This document shows positions 17,052 through 25,392 of a stretch of 64,000 bases of DNA, piece by piece. Origin of the DNA: DASVFB01 sp963815965 (lineage in GTDB: Bacteria; Actinomycetota; Thermoleophilia; Gaiellales; Gaiellaceae); the NCBI GenBank assembly GCA_963815965.1, contig CAWFIT010000008.1, forward strand, positions 77,686 to 141,685, written 5' to 3'. A model generated the notes under the pieces. The model was not told the DNA's origin. It saw nothing but the letters and a program-made list of their open reading frames with translations, and ran no database searches. Numbering within the stretch: the first letter of the stretch is position 1; each line of letters begins with the position of its first letter. Position numbers and translations under genes: made by a program.

Positions 17052-17949
17052 TTTCGAGCCAACCCATTTCCACGTCACGATCGGATCGCACGAGCCCGTC
17101 CTGCGCGTTGCGAGCGGCGACACGGTGCGAACGTGGTGCGTCGACTCGGGCGGCTCCGACCGCAGCGGCGAACAGATCACCGACGGCGGTAACCCGCAGA
17201 CGGGCCCGTTCTTCGTCGAAGGCGCCGCCCCTGGAGACACGCTTGCCGTTCGGCTCGACCGGATCGAGCCCAACCGCGCCCTCGGGCTGACCGGTCAGGT
17301 CGTGGCCGCGAACGTCGTCGATCCGTGGTTCGCGGCGGAACTGCCTCGCGCCGGCGACGTCGACTGGTGGACGCTCGATCTCGAGCGAGGCACGGCTCGG
17401 CTCAAGGACCCGCCAAAGGGACTGGAGTCGCTCGGCGAACTGCCGCTCGACCCGATGGTCGGCTGCTTCGGCGTGGCGCCGCCGCGCGGGCAGGCGATCT
17501 CGTGCGCCACCTCCGGGCCGCACGGCGGCAACATGGATTACCGCGGCTTCCGCGCCGGCGTCACGGTGTACTTCCCCGTGTTCGCCGAAGGCGCGCTCTT
17601 CCACGTCGGCGACGGTCACGCGCTCCAGGGCGACGGCGAGATCGTGGGCACGGGAATCGAGGTCTCCATGGACGTCGAGTTCACGGTCGAGGTGCTCAAG
17701 GGCAAGACGATCTCGTGGCCGCGCGCCGAGGACGCCGAGTTCGTCATGGCCGTCGGCAACGCGCGACCGCTCGACCAGGCCGTTCAGCACGCGACGACCG
17801 AACTGATGCATCTGCTCGCCGAGGATCACGGCCTCGACTACCGCGCGAGCTCGGCGCTGCTCGGCCAGTGCATCCGCTACGACGTCGGCAACGTCTACGA
17901 CCCGGCGTACACGGCGGTGGCGAAGATCGCAAAGGACTTGCTCCCGTGA
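17038..17949 (+). CDS. acetamidase/formamidase family protein inside the trp operon
   Basis: A 303-residue FmdA/AmdA-family amidohydrolase, a family that hydrolyses short amides such as formamide or acetamide. Seen: GNPQTGPFFVEGAAPGDTLA, GCFGVAPPRGQAI, HGGNMDYRGF, FHVGDGHALQGDGE and GTGIEVSMDVEFTVEVLKG, all characteristic of the family. Start GTG 17038 overlaps trpB by 14 nt and the TGA overlaps the next GTG by 4 nt. This coupling means it is made with tryptophan enzymes. Its substrate is unknown; an N-formyl or N-acyl aromatic intermediate would fit the context, but that is inference. Confidence 0.9.
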   Translation: MATHDFEPTHFHVTIGSHEPVLRVASGDTVRTWCVDSGGSDRSGEQITDGGNPQTGPFFVEGAAPGDTLAVRLDRIEPNRALGLTGQVVAANVVDPWFAAELPRAGDVDWWTLDLERGTARLKDPPKGLESLGELPLDPMVGCFGVAPPRGQAISCATSGPHGGNMDYRGFRAGVTVYFPVFAEGALFHVGDGHALQGDGEIVGTGIEVSMDVEFTVEVLKGKTISWPRAEDAEFVMAVGNARPLDQAVQHATTELMHLLAEDHGLDYRASSALLGQCIRYDVGNVYDPAYTAVAKIAKDLLP

Positions 17950-18518
17950 GCCGGGCGGACCCCGAGAAAGGGCAGCTCTCGACCTACAGGTTCCCGAAGG
18001 AGCTGCGCGTGGACGAGCTTCTGCTTCGGGCGCCGGGCGAAGAAGACATCGACACGATTGCGCCGGCGTTCCGCGACCCGGACGTCGGCGGCGAGGCAGG
18101 GCTGCCGCCGTGGGACGCCGCGACGTTGCGAAGGGTCATGGTCGAGCAGCTCCCGCACATGATCGAGAGCGGCCTGCTGTTTCCATACGTGATCGTCGAC
18201 ACGCGGAACGCCGAGATCCTCGGCAGCTTGACCCTCCACCATCTCGATCCGATGCGCGACGTCGTCGAGCTCGGCTACTGGCTCTTCGCCGCGGCGCGCC
18301 GCCGCGGCGTCGCCACGCGTGCGGTCGAAGCGGCGGTCGAGCACGCGTTCGCCAACGGGATCTACCGCGTCGAGGCGCACGTTCGCGTCGGCAACCCTGC
18401 GTCCGAGCGCGTGCTCGAGCGGGCCGGGTTCGCGCGCGAGGGCGTGAAGCGGAACCTGCTGCGCCGGGACGACGAGCGGTTCGATGCAACACTCTTCGCG
18501 CGGCTGAACGATGACTGA
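17946..18518 (+). CDS. GNAT N-acetyltransferase (RimJ/RimL-like) inside the trp operon
   Basis: 190 residues. The C-terminal two-thirds is a GNAT fold: VIVDTRNAEILGSLTLHHL, VELGYWLFAAARRRGVATRA (acetyl-CoA pyrophosphate loop RRRGVA) and AHVRVGNPASERVLERAGF, a RimJ/RimL-type ending. The first 25 residues before VDELLLRAPGEED look like an extension; an internal start near GTG 18009 (VDELLLRAP) is possible. GTG 17946 forms a GTGA with the amidase stop, and the trpA ATG begins inside its last codons. The acceptor substrate is unknown. Confidence 0.88.
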   Translation: MSRADPEKGQLSTYRFPKELRVDELLLRAPGEEDIDTIAPAFRDPDVGGEAGLPPWDAATLRRVMVEQLPHMIESGLLFPYVIVDTRNAEILGSLTLHHLDPMRDVVELGYWLFAAARRRGVATRAVEAAVEHAFANGIYRVEAHVRVGNPASERVLERAGFAREGVKRNLLRRDDERFDATLFARLNDD

Positions 18519-19218
18519 CGCGCGCAAGCGCCTGTCCATCTACCTCATGTGCGGGCGCGAGACGCCCGCGCTCGCCGAGGCGGCCGTCGAGGGCGGCGCG
18601 GATCTGTTCGAGCTCGGCTTCCCGTTCTCCGATCCGCTCGCGGACGGGCCTGTGGTCCGCCGCGCCGGGGAACGGGCGCTCGCGGACGGCATGCGGACGG
18701 CGGCGTGCCTCGACGTGCTGCGCGAGACGCGCGAACGCCTCGACGTACCACTGATCCCGATGACGTACGCATCGCTCCTCGAGGCGTACGGCTGGGAACG
18801 CTTCGCCGCCGACGCGCAGGCAGCCGGCGCGACGAGCCTGATCGTCGCCGACCTCCCTGCGGGGGAACGCTCGGAGCTGAAGCGCGTGCAGCTGGTCGCG
18901 CCGACGTCCACCGACGCAAGGCTCCGTGTCGCGGCCGCCGAGACCGACGGCTGGCTCTACCTCGTCACCGTCACCGGGACGACCGGCGCGCGGGACGGCG
19001 TCTCCCCGGCGCTCGCCGGTCTCGTGGAGCGCGCGCGCGCGGTCACCGACGTGCCGCTGTACGCCGGCTTCGGGATCTCGACACCCGAGCACGCGCGCAC
19101 AGCAGCGTTGCTCGCGGACGGCGTCGTCGTGGGCTCGCGCGCCGTCGAGGTCGCCGAGGAAGGCCCGCGGGCGCTCCGCGAGTACGTCGCGAGCCTTCGC
19201 GAAGCGCTCGACCGGTAA
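18511..19218 (+). CDS. trpA: tryptophan synthase alpha chain
   Basis: Cleaves indole-3-glycerol phosphate to indole, which is channelled to TrpB. 235 residues, shorter than the E. coli enzyme (about 268), mainly through a trimmed N-terminus. The catalytic acids are present as Glu34 and Asp45 in DLFELGFPFSDPLADGP, spaced as in the family. Others: PLIPMTYASLLEAYG, SLIVADLPAGE, LVTVTGTTGARDG and YAGFGISTPEHA. It overlaps the GNAT gene by 8 nt and is the last trp gene before an intrinsic terminator. Confidence 0.95.
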   Translation: MTDARKRLSIYLMCGRETPALAEAAVEGGADLFELGFPFSDPLADGPVVRRAGERALADGMRTAACLDVLRETRERLDVPLIPMTYASLLEAYGWERFAADAQAAGATSLIVADLPAGERSELKRVQLVAPTSTDARLRVAAAETDGWLYLVTVTGTTGARDGVSPALAGLVERARAVTDVPLYAGFGISTPEHARTAALLADGVVVGSRAVEVAEEGPRALREYVASLREALDR

Positions 19219-19228
19219 GGTTGTGCAC

Positions 19229-19251
19229 GACGCGGCGCCCGCCGCGTCTTT
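19229..19251 (+). terminator. intrinsic terminator after trpA
   Basis: GACGCGGC (19229-19236) and GCCGCGTC (19241-19248) form a perfect 8-bp stem around GCCC, followed by TTTCGTG. It lies 11 nt after the trpA stop and before the ABC exporter start, so it likely ends the trp operon. Confidence 0.65.
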
Positions 19252-19278
19252 CGTGCGTCCCCGGAACGAGGAGTCTGT

Positions 19279-21045
19279 GTGCAGGTCGACCCGCCGGATC
19301 TCGGCTTCCGCGCCACTGCGGTACGGCTGGTGCGCGTCTGGCGCGAACAGTGGCGCCTGGTCCTCGTGGGACTCACGTGTGCCCTCGCGACGACGGGTCT
19401 CTCGCTCGCAATCGCAATCCTGATCCGGCATGCGATCGACTCGTCGATCGCGCCCGCCAGCGGGGAGGAGCGACAGCGCCTCTGGCCCTACGTGCTCATC
19501 GTCGTCGTGCTCTCGGCGATTCGCTTCGGGACGAACTTCACCCGCCGCTACGCGACGGCGCGGGTGGGCATCCGGGTCGAGGCACGCATGCGCGAGCTCC
19601 TGTACCAGGCGTACCTCCGCTTCCCCAGGGCGTTCTACGACGAGCATGCGACCGGCCAGGTCGTCTCGCGCGCGACGAACGACCTCTACCCGATTCGCTA
19701 CTTCATCGGCTGGGGGATGGTGCAGGGCGCCCAGTCGTCGATGATGATCATCGGCGTCGCCGCCGTCCTCGTGCTCGTGGATGCGCAACTTGCGCTGGCC
19801 GCGCTGCTCGCGATGCCGCTGGTCGGCTTGCTGACGTGGCTCTTCGCGGTCAAGGTGATGCCGGTCTCACGCCTCGTCCAGCAGTTGAAGGCCGATGTGA
19901 CCGAGGCCGCAGACGAAGCGGTCGTCGGAATCGAGATGGTGCAGGCGTTCGGCCGCGAGGACGACGTGCGCTCACGGTTCGGCGTGAAGGCACGAGCCGT
20001 CCGCGACGGCGTCATGCGCCAGGCGCGGATCGAGGGGAACTTCCTCCCGGGGCTGCTGTTCCTGCCAACCGTGTCGATCGGAGTCGTGCTCTGGCTCGGC
20101 GGCCGCAAGGTCGTCCACTCGCACCTGACCCTCGGCGAGTTCTTCCTCTTCTATGCGCTGCTCCTCCAGCTCGTGTGGCCGCTCGAAGCGCTCGGCTGGA
20201 TCATCAACCTCGGCCAGCGTGCACTCGCGTCGGCCTCGCGCAGCTTCGCCTGGCTGGAGCTGATCGACGAGATCCCGGAGCCGACCGAACCGCCACGCCA
20301 CCTGCCCGAGGGAGGGCTCGACGTCCGCTTCGACAGAGTCCACTTCTCCTACGGAACCGGCTCGGAAGTGCTGCGCGGCGTCGATGCGCGCGTGGACGCC
20401 GGCGAGATCGTCGCTGTGTGCGGACCGACCGGCTCAGGCAAGACGACGCTGCTCAACCTCCTGCCTCGTTTCTACGACCCGACGAGCGGCCGCGTCCTCG
20501 TCGGCGGCGTCGACGCCCGTGACGTTCCGATCGCCGAGCTGCGCTCCTCCGTGGCGATCGTCACGCAGCGTCCCGTTCTCTTCTCGATCCCGCTACGCGA
20601 CAACCTCACCGCGGGCCGGCCCGACATTGCGTGGGACGAGGTGCTCGCCGCGTGCTCTGCCGCCGGCGTCGACGAGTTCGCCGACGAGTTGCCAGACGGC
20701 TACGACACGCTCATCGGCGAGCGCGGCGTCAACCTTTCAGGCGGACAGCGCCAGCGCGTCGCGCTCGCCCGAGCCCTGATCGCGGGCGCGCGCGTCCTCG
20801 TCCTCGACGACCCGCTGTCGGCGGTCGACACCGAGACCGAGCGGATGCTCGTCGACAACCTGCGCCCGGCCGTCGCCGGCATGACTGTTCTCGTCGCGAC
20901 TCAGCGGCTCTCGACCGTGCAGGTGGCTGACCGGGCGATCGTGCTCGTGGACGGCGGGATCGTCGAGGACGGCGCGCCGCTCGACCTGCTCCGCGGCGAC
21001 AGCTACTTCAAGCGACTGTTCGGAGACGAACTCCTTGCCGCCTAA
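19279..21045 (+). CDS. ABC exporter half-transporter, degenerate ATPase site subunit
   Basis: 588 residues: N-terminal six-helix exporter domain (about 20-300) then an ATPase domain. Walker A is VCGPTGSGKTTLLNLL and the signature is NLSGGQRQRVALARAL. The Walker B region reads VLVLDDPLSAVD, with Asp where the catalytic Glu belongs, and the switch reads LVATQRLSTV, with Gln in place of His. These two changes mark the non-catalytic half of heterodimeric exporters of the TM287/288 type. GTG 19279 has GGAG 6 nt upstream. The partner gene follows with an 11-nt overlap. Substrate unknown; drugs or lipids are usual. Confidence 0.93.
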   Translation: MQVDPPDLGFRATAVRLVRVWREQWRLVLVGLTCALATTGLSLAIAILIRHAIDSSIAPASGEERQRLWPYVLIVVVLSAIRFGTNFTRRYATARVGIRVEARMRELLYQAYLRFPRAFYDEHATGQVVSRATNDLYPIRYFIGWGMVQGAQSSMMIIGVAAVLVLVDAQLALAALLAMPLVGLLTWLFAVKVMPVSRLVQQLKADVTEAADEAVVGIEMVQAFGREDDVRSRFGVKARAVRDGVMRQARIEGNFLPGLLFLPTVSIGVVLWLGGRKVVHSHLTLGEFFLFYALLLQLVWPLEALGWIINLGQRALASASRSFAWLELIDEIPEPTEPPRHLPEGGLDVRFDRVHFSYGTGSEVLRGVDARVDAGEIVAVCGPTGSGKTTLLNLLPRFYDPTSGRVLVGGVDARDVPIAELRSSVAIVTQRPVLFSIPLRDNLTAGRPDIAWDEVLAACSAAGVDEFADELPDGYDTLIGERGVNLSGGQRQRVALARALIAGARVLVLDDPLSAVDTETERMLVDNLRPAVAGMTVLVATQRLSTVQVADRAIVLVDGGIVEDGAPLDLLRGDSYFKRLFGDELLAA

Positions 21046-22945
21046 GCGCTCCCTGCGTACTCTGGCGCGCCGCTGGGCGCGCGTAGGACGGCGGGACAGT
21101 ATGGGCAATACGGCCCGCCGGTTGGAGCGCGGCCAGCGGCGCGAGGCGGCGCCGGAGGCCGGCTCCGCCGGCCGGGAGGCGCCGCCGGCCAGCGTGCGCA
21201 GGACAGGTCTCAGCCGCCTCGGCCAGTACTTGCACGGCCAGTACCGGCGCGTCGCCTTCCTCAGCGTGATCGCGCTCCTCGGCGCGGCCGGCCCGGTGAT
21301 CGGCCTGCTGCTCGTGCAGGACGCGATCGACAACGGGATGAAGCAGGGCGACACGGCACGCCTGACGCTCGACGTGATCATCTACCTGAGCGTCAACGCG
21401 GCCGCCTGGGTGCTCACGTCGGCGATGATCCGCGGCCTCGCCCGGGTCGGCCAGACCGTCGTGCTCGCGTTGCGCGAGCATCTCTTCGAGCACCTGACCG
21501 CACTCTCGCTCCGCTACTTCTCGGAGCAGCGGGCCGGCTGGATCATCGCGCGTCTGACCTCCGACGTCGACGCGGTCTCGGACGTCCTCTCCCAGGGGCT
21601 GTCGACGCTCGTCGTGAACTCGCTGACGCTCGTCTGCGCGGTCATCGGGCTCTTTATCCTCGACTGGCGACTCGGCCTCGTCGCCCTCGTGATCCTCCCG
21701 CCGACGCTCATCCTGACGCGCTGGTTCCAGGTCCGTTCGCATGCCGCCTTCCTCGAGGTGCGCAACACGATCTCCGGGATGACCGCGCAGATCGCGGAGT
21801 CCGTCGCGGGGATGGCGGTCATCCAGGCCTTCAACCGCGAGCGCGCCTTCCTCGCCGAGTTCGACAAGGCGAACATGGCCAACCTGCGGACGAACCAGTC
21901 TGCGCAATTCCTCAACTCGCTCTTCTTCCCCGCGATCGAGTTCTTCGGGATCGTCGCGATCGCATCGGTCCTCCTGGTGGGCGGCGGCCTGAACGACCAG
22001 GGAACCCTGAGCGTCGGCACGCTGATCTCCGCCGTCTTCCTGCTCAACCTCGTCTTCCAGCCGCTGCAGGAGCTGTCGGATCTCTACGGGCAGGTGCAGT
22101 CGGCCGGCGCCGCGATGGAGAAGATCTCGTCCGTCCTGGACACGGGCGCCGAGATCTGCGACAAGCCGAACGCGCCCAAGCTCGACAAGATCGACGGGAA
22201 GCTCGACCTCGACGAGATCTGGTTCGCGTACGGCGCCGAGCCCGTCATTCGTGGCGTCGACCTCCACATTCCGGCGGGAGCGTGCATCGCACTCGTCGGG
22301 CACACCGGTCACGGCAAGTCGACGCTTGCGAAGCTGGTCGGCCGGTTCTACGACCCGGACAACGGCGCAATCCGCGTCGACGACGTCGACCTGCGAGACG
22401 TCGAGCTCCGCTCGTATCGCCGCAGGCTCGGCGTCGTGCTCCAGGATCCGTTCCTCTTCTCGGGCACGATCGCGGACAACATCCGCTTCGCCAATCCCCG
22501 CGCCACCGACGAGCAGGTGCGCGAGACCGCCGAGTCGATCGGCATCGACAAGGTCGCGGCCCGCTTCGACGAGGGGCTCGAGCACGTCGTGCGCGAGGGC
22601 GGCGCAGGCCTCTCTGCGGGAGAGCGGCAGCTGATCTCGATCGGGCGTGCGCTGCTCGCCGACCCCCGCATCCTCATCCTCGACGAGGCGACGTCGAACA
22701 TCGATCGCCCGACCGAGGTCCTGATCGAGAAGGCGCTCGACCGGCTGCTGCACGGACGTACCTCGATCATCATCGCGCACCGCCTCGCCACCGTCCGCCG
22801 CGCGGACGAGATTCTCGTCGTCGAGCACGGCCAGATCGTCCAGCGGGGCACCGAAAGCGAGCTGCTCGCCGAGGACGGGCCGTTCCGCCGCCTCGCGCGG
22901 GACCTCCGTCAGGCCGTCTCCGCGGACAGCCTCAAGGCCTTGTAG
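21035..22945 (+). CDS. ABC exporter half-transporter, catalytic-site subunit
   Basis: 636 residues; a basic N-terminal extension of about 65 residues precedes the exporter helices (VAFLSVIALLGAAGPVIGLL onward). ATPase domain: Walker A LVGHTGHGKSTLAKLV, Walker B ILILDEATSNID with the catalytic Glu, and switch IIIAHRLATV with its His. The signature deviates: GLSAGERQ instead of LSGGQ. This complements the upstream half: its deviant signature faces the degenerate site and its intact Walker B faces the partner's good signature. TTG 21035 has GGAG 9 nt upstream and overlaps the partner stop; ATG 21101 is an alternative start. Confidence 0.93.
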   Translation: MPPKRSLRTLARRWARVGRRDSMGNTARRLERGQRREAAPEAGSAGREAPPASVRRTGLSRLGQYLHGQYRRVAFLSVIALLGAAGPVIGLLLVQDAIDNGMKQGDTARLTLDVIIYLSVNAAAWVLTSAMIRGLARVGQTVVLALREHLFEHLTALSLRYFSEQRAGWIIARLTSDVDAVSDVLSQGLSTLVVNSLTLVCAVIGLFILDWRLGLVALVILPPTLILTRWFQVRSHAAFLEVRNTISGMTAQIAESVAGMAVIQAFNRERAFLAEFDKANMANLRTNQSAQFLNSLFFPAIEFFGIVAIASVLLVGGGLNDQGTLSVGTLISAVFLLNLVFQPLQELSDLYGQVQSAGAAMEKISSVLDTGAEICDKPNAPKLDKIDGKLDLDEIWFAYGAEPVIRGVDLHIPAGACIALVGHTGHGKSTLAKLVGRFYDPDNGAIRVDDVDLRDVELRSYRRRLGVVLQDPFLFSGTIADNIRFANPRATDEQVRETAESIGIDKVAARFDEGLEHVVREGGAGLSAGERQLISIGRALLADPRILILDEATSNIDRPTEVLIEKALDRLLHGRTSIIIAHRLATVRRADEILVVEHGQIVQRGTESELLAEDGPFRRLARDLRQAVSADSLKAL

Positions 22946-23004
22946 CCGCGCGCACGGAGTGCTAGAACGCCTCGGGCGGGTCTAACACGACAGAAGGGGG
23001 ATAC

Positions 23005-24384
23005 ATGGCGACCGTCACGCTCGCCGGCGTCGAGGACTTGCAGGCTCAGGTTCACGGCGACGTCATCACGTCTGACGACGAGCGCTACGACGAAGCGCGC
23101 AAGGTGTACAACGCGATGATCGACAAGCGCCCGGCGCTGGTGGTCAGCTGTCGTGACGTGGCCGACGTACAGGCGGCGCTCGCGTTCGGCCGCGCGAACG
23201 GGCTCGACATCGCCGTCCGCGGCGGAGGGCACAACGGTGCGGGGTTCGGAACGGTCGACGGTGGTCTCGTGATCGACCTCACGCCGATGCGCTGGACACG
23301 CGTCGATCCGAGTGCGCGCACCGCGGAGATCGGCGGCGGCAGCACGATGGGCGACGTCGACCATGCCACGCACGGGTTCGGGCTCGCAACGCCGGTTGGC
23401 GTCATCTCCACGACGGGCGTCGGGCTCATGCTCGGCGGCGGCGTCGGCAACCTGTCGCGGAAGCACGGCCTGGCGATCGACAACATCGTCTCCGCGGACG
23501 TTGTCCTCGCCGACGGCAGCTTCGTGCGCGCTGACGAGAACGAGAACGCGGACCTCCTCTGGGCGATCCGCGGCGGCGGGGGCAACTTCGGCGTCGTCAC
23601 GTCGCTCACCTCGAAGCTGCATCCGGTCTCGACGGTCGTCGCCGGCCCGATTATCTGGCCGCTGGACCAGGCGGCCGAGGTACTCGCCTGGTACCGCGAG
23701 TTCCTGCCGGCCCAGCCCGACGAGGTGAACGGATTCTTCGCGTTCCTCACCGTTCCGCCGGGACCACCGTTTCCGGAGGAGCTGCACATGCAGAAGGTGT
23801 GCGCCGTCCTCTGGTGCATCGACGGGTCTGCCGCAGACGCCGACGCCGCTCTCGCACCAGCGCGCAAGGTGGGCAAACCGGCGCTCGACGGCGTGATGGA
23901 GCTGCCGCTGCCAGCGTGGAACAGCGCCTTCGACGGCCTCTTTCCGCCGGGCGAGCAGTGGTACTGGCGCGGCGACTACGTCGCGGAGATACCCGATGCG
24001 GCGATCGAGACGCACGTCGCGTTCGGCAAGACCCTGCCGACGTGGAAGTCTCTGATGCACCTCTACCCGTCGGACGGAGCTGCAGCGCGGGTTGCTGACG
24101 ACGCGACGCCGTGGGCCTACCGCGGCGCCAAGTGGACGGCCGTCATCGCAGGCGTCGATCCGGATCCCGCGAACGCCGACGCACTTCGGTCGTGGACGAT
24201 CGAGTACTACGACGCGCTTCAGCCGTACTCGATGGGCGGCTCGTACGTGAATTTCATGATGGACGAGGGCCAGGAACGCGTACAGGCAACATACGGCTCG
24301 AACTACGCCCGGCTCGCCGCGATCAAGGCGAAGTACGACCCGGAGAACGTCTTCCACGTGAACCAGAACATCAAGCCTGCGTAG
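23005..24384 (+). CDS. FAD-linked oxidase, berberine-bridge-enzyme-like
   Basis: 459 residues of the PCMH-type FAD-binding fold. The FAD domain shows RPALVVSCRDVADVQAAL, AVRGGGHNGAGFGTVDGG (this His is the usual 8-alpha covalent FAD site) and LMLGGGVGNLSRKHGLAIDN; the Cys that makes a second link in bicovalent BBE enzymes is not in that segment. The C-terminal BBE motif is YGSNYARLAAIKAKYDPENVFHVNQNI. It starts at ATG 23005 after GAAGGGGGA. No signal peptide, so probably cytoplasmic. It may oxidise a sugar, alcohol or secondary metabolite; the substrate is not evident from neighbours. Confidence 0.92.
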   Translation: MATVTLAGVEDLQAQVHGDVITSDDERYDEARKVYNAMIDKRPALVVSCRDVADVQAALAFGRANGLDIAVRGGGHNGAGFGTVDGGLVIDLTPMRWTRVDPSARTAEIGGGSTMGDVDHATHGFGLATPVGVISTTGVGLMLGGGVGNLSRKHGLAIDNIVSADVVLADGSFVRADENENADLLWAIRGGGGNFGVVTSLTSKLHPVSTVVAGPIIWPLDQAAEVLAWYREFLPAQPDEVNGFFAFLTVPPGPPFPEELHMQKVCAVLWCIDGSAADADAALAPARKVGKPALDGVMELPLPAWNSAFDGLFPPGEQWYWRGDYVAEIPDAAIETHVAFGKTLPTWKSLMHLYPSDGAAARVADDATPWAYRGAKWTAVIAGVDPDPANADALRSWTIEYYDALQPYSMGGSYVNFMMDEGQERVQATYGSNYARLAAIKAKYDPENVFHVNQNIKPA

Positions 24385-24392
24385 CGAGATTC

Positions 24393-24426
24393 GAGCGGCG
24401 GGGCGCGACGGAGCGCCCCGCCGCTC
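24393..24426. terminator. bidirectional terminator-like hairpin between convergent genes
   Basis: A perfect 14-bp GC stem (24393-24406 with 24413-24426) closes a GACGGA loop between the convergent flavoprotein and zinc-ribbon genes and overlaps the stop of the latter. It has no T-tract, so intrinsic termination is uncertain. Confidence 0.5.
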
Positions 24427-24682
24427 AGTGCAGCTCGAGCCAGGTCATCCCCTGGGCTCCGAGCCAGTACCGGTCGGCGCCGCGGACGAGCACGAGCAAC
24501 ACGCCTTCGCAGCTCCGGCAGCGGACGACCAGACCCGGCGCGTCCATGAAGACTCGTGCCTCGCCGAGCGCGCCGACGTTGCCGCAGTGTGCGCACTGCC
24601 CGCGCGCGGTCGTCACCTCGAGCGCGAACACCTCGCGCAACCTCCCCGCCGCACCGTTTCCGTCCAGTTCTTCCACGTTCAC
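24425..24682 (-). CDS. small zinc-ribbon protein (DUF6510-like)
   Basis: 85 residues, function unknown. Two Cys pairs, QCAHCG near 29-32 and VRCRSCEG near 54-58, would form one zinc ribbon; around them are short strands (LVVRCRSCEGVLLVLVRGAD) and a C-terminal TWLELH. It overlaps the flavin reductase gene by 4 nt and so belongs to the molybdenum-enzyme operon. It may be an accessory or regulatory subunit of that complex; this is inferred only from the arrangement. Confidence 0.75.
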   Translation of the reverse strand: MNVEELDGNGAAGRLREVFALEVTTARGQCAHCGNVGALGEARVFMDAPGLVVRCRSCEGVLLVLVRGADRYWLGAQGMTWLELH

Positions 24683-25392
24683 CTCCCCGTTGGCCCGAAG
24701 CGCTCCGTCTTGACGCGCTCCGGTGGATGGCCGAGCTCGACGAGCTCCGACGCGACGGCCTCGACGAACGGCGTCGGGCCGCAGACGAAGATCCGCGGCT
24801 CCTGCTCGGGCGGGAAGCCCGCCTCGCGAAGCAGCCCGGCATCGACGCGACCGGCGCGAAAGCCGTCGCGCTGCTCGCGCGTGAGCGTCAGCACGACGTC
24901 GTCGCCGAGCGCCTCGAGCTCCCGGCGGTAGATCACGTCGTCGAGCGTCCGCACCGAGTAGATGAGGCGAGCCGGAACGTCAGCCGGTCGCGCGCGAAGA
25001 ATCGACCGTAGCGGCACGACTCCGGAGCCTCCGCCGACGAGAAGCAACGGCCCGCCCTCGGCCGCGTCCCACGCGAACCAGCCGCCGATCGGCCCCCGCA
25101 GCTCGAATGTGTCGCCGTGATGCAGCTCTCCGACGAGATAGGGCGACACCTCGCCGTCCTCGATGAGCTCCACGGTCAGCTCGAGCTTTCCGTCGTCCGG
25201 TCCCGACGCGATCGAGTACGAGCGCTCCGCCTGGTAACCGTCCTCCGCCGTCAGGCGGACGTCTACGTGCTGCCCCGCGCGATGGCCTTCCCAACCGTCG
25301 ACGTCGAGGACGAGCGTCCGCGCGTGAGGCGTCTCGTCGACGAGCTCGGCCAGCGAAGCGACGCGCCACGTCAGCGGCGCTAGTCGCCCCAG
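24679..25392 (-). CDS. ferredoxin-NADP reductase-like FAD/NAD(P) oxidoreductase
   Basis: Electron-transfer flavoprotein of about 235 residues. FAD domain motif ERSYSIAS and GEVSPYL; NAD(P) domain motifs LLLVGGGSGVVPLRSILR, IYSVRTLDDVIYRREL and the C-terminal FVCGPTPFVEAVASEL. No plant-type 2Fe-2S domain is visible. The start is unclear: the conserved N-terminus (LAPLTWRVASLAELVDETP) begins where the upstream gene stops and no ATG, GTG or TTG lies near, so CTG 25392 is a guess. It likely passes NAD(P)H electrons to the adjacent molybdopterin protein. Confidence 0.85.
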   Translation of the reverse strand: MGRLAPLTWRVASLAELVDETPHARTLVLDVDGWEGHRAGQHVDVRLTAEDGYQAERSYSIASGPDDGKLELTVELIEDGEVSPYLVGELHHGDTFELRGPIGGWFAWDAAEGGPLLLVGGGSGVVPLRSILRARPADVPARLIYSVRTLDDVIYRRELEALGDDVVLTLTREQRDGFRAGRVDAGLLREAGFPPEQEPRIFVCGPTPFVEAVASELVELGHPPERVKTERFGPTGR

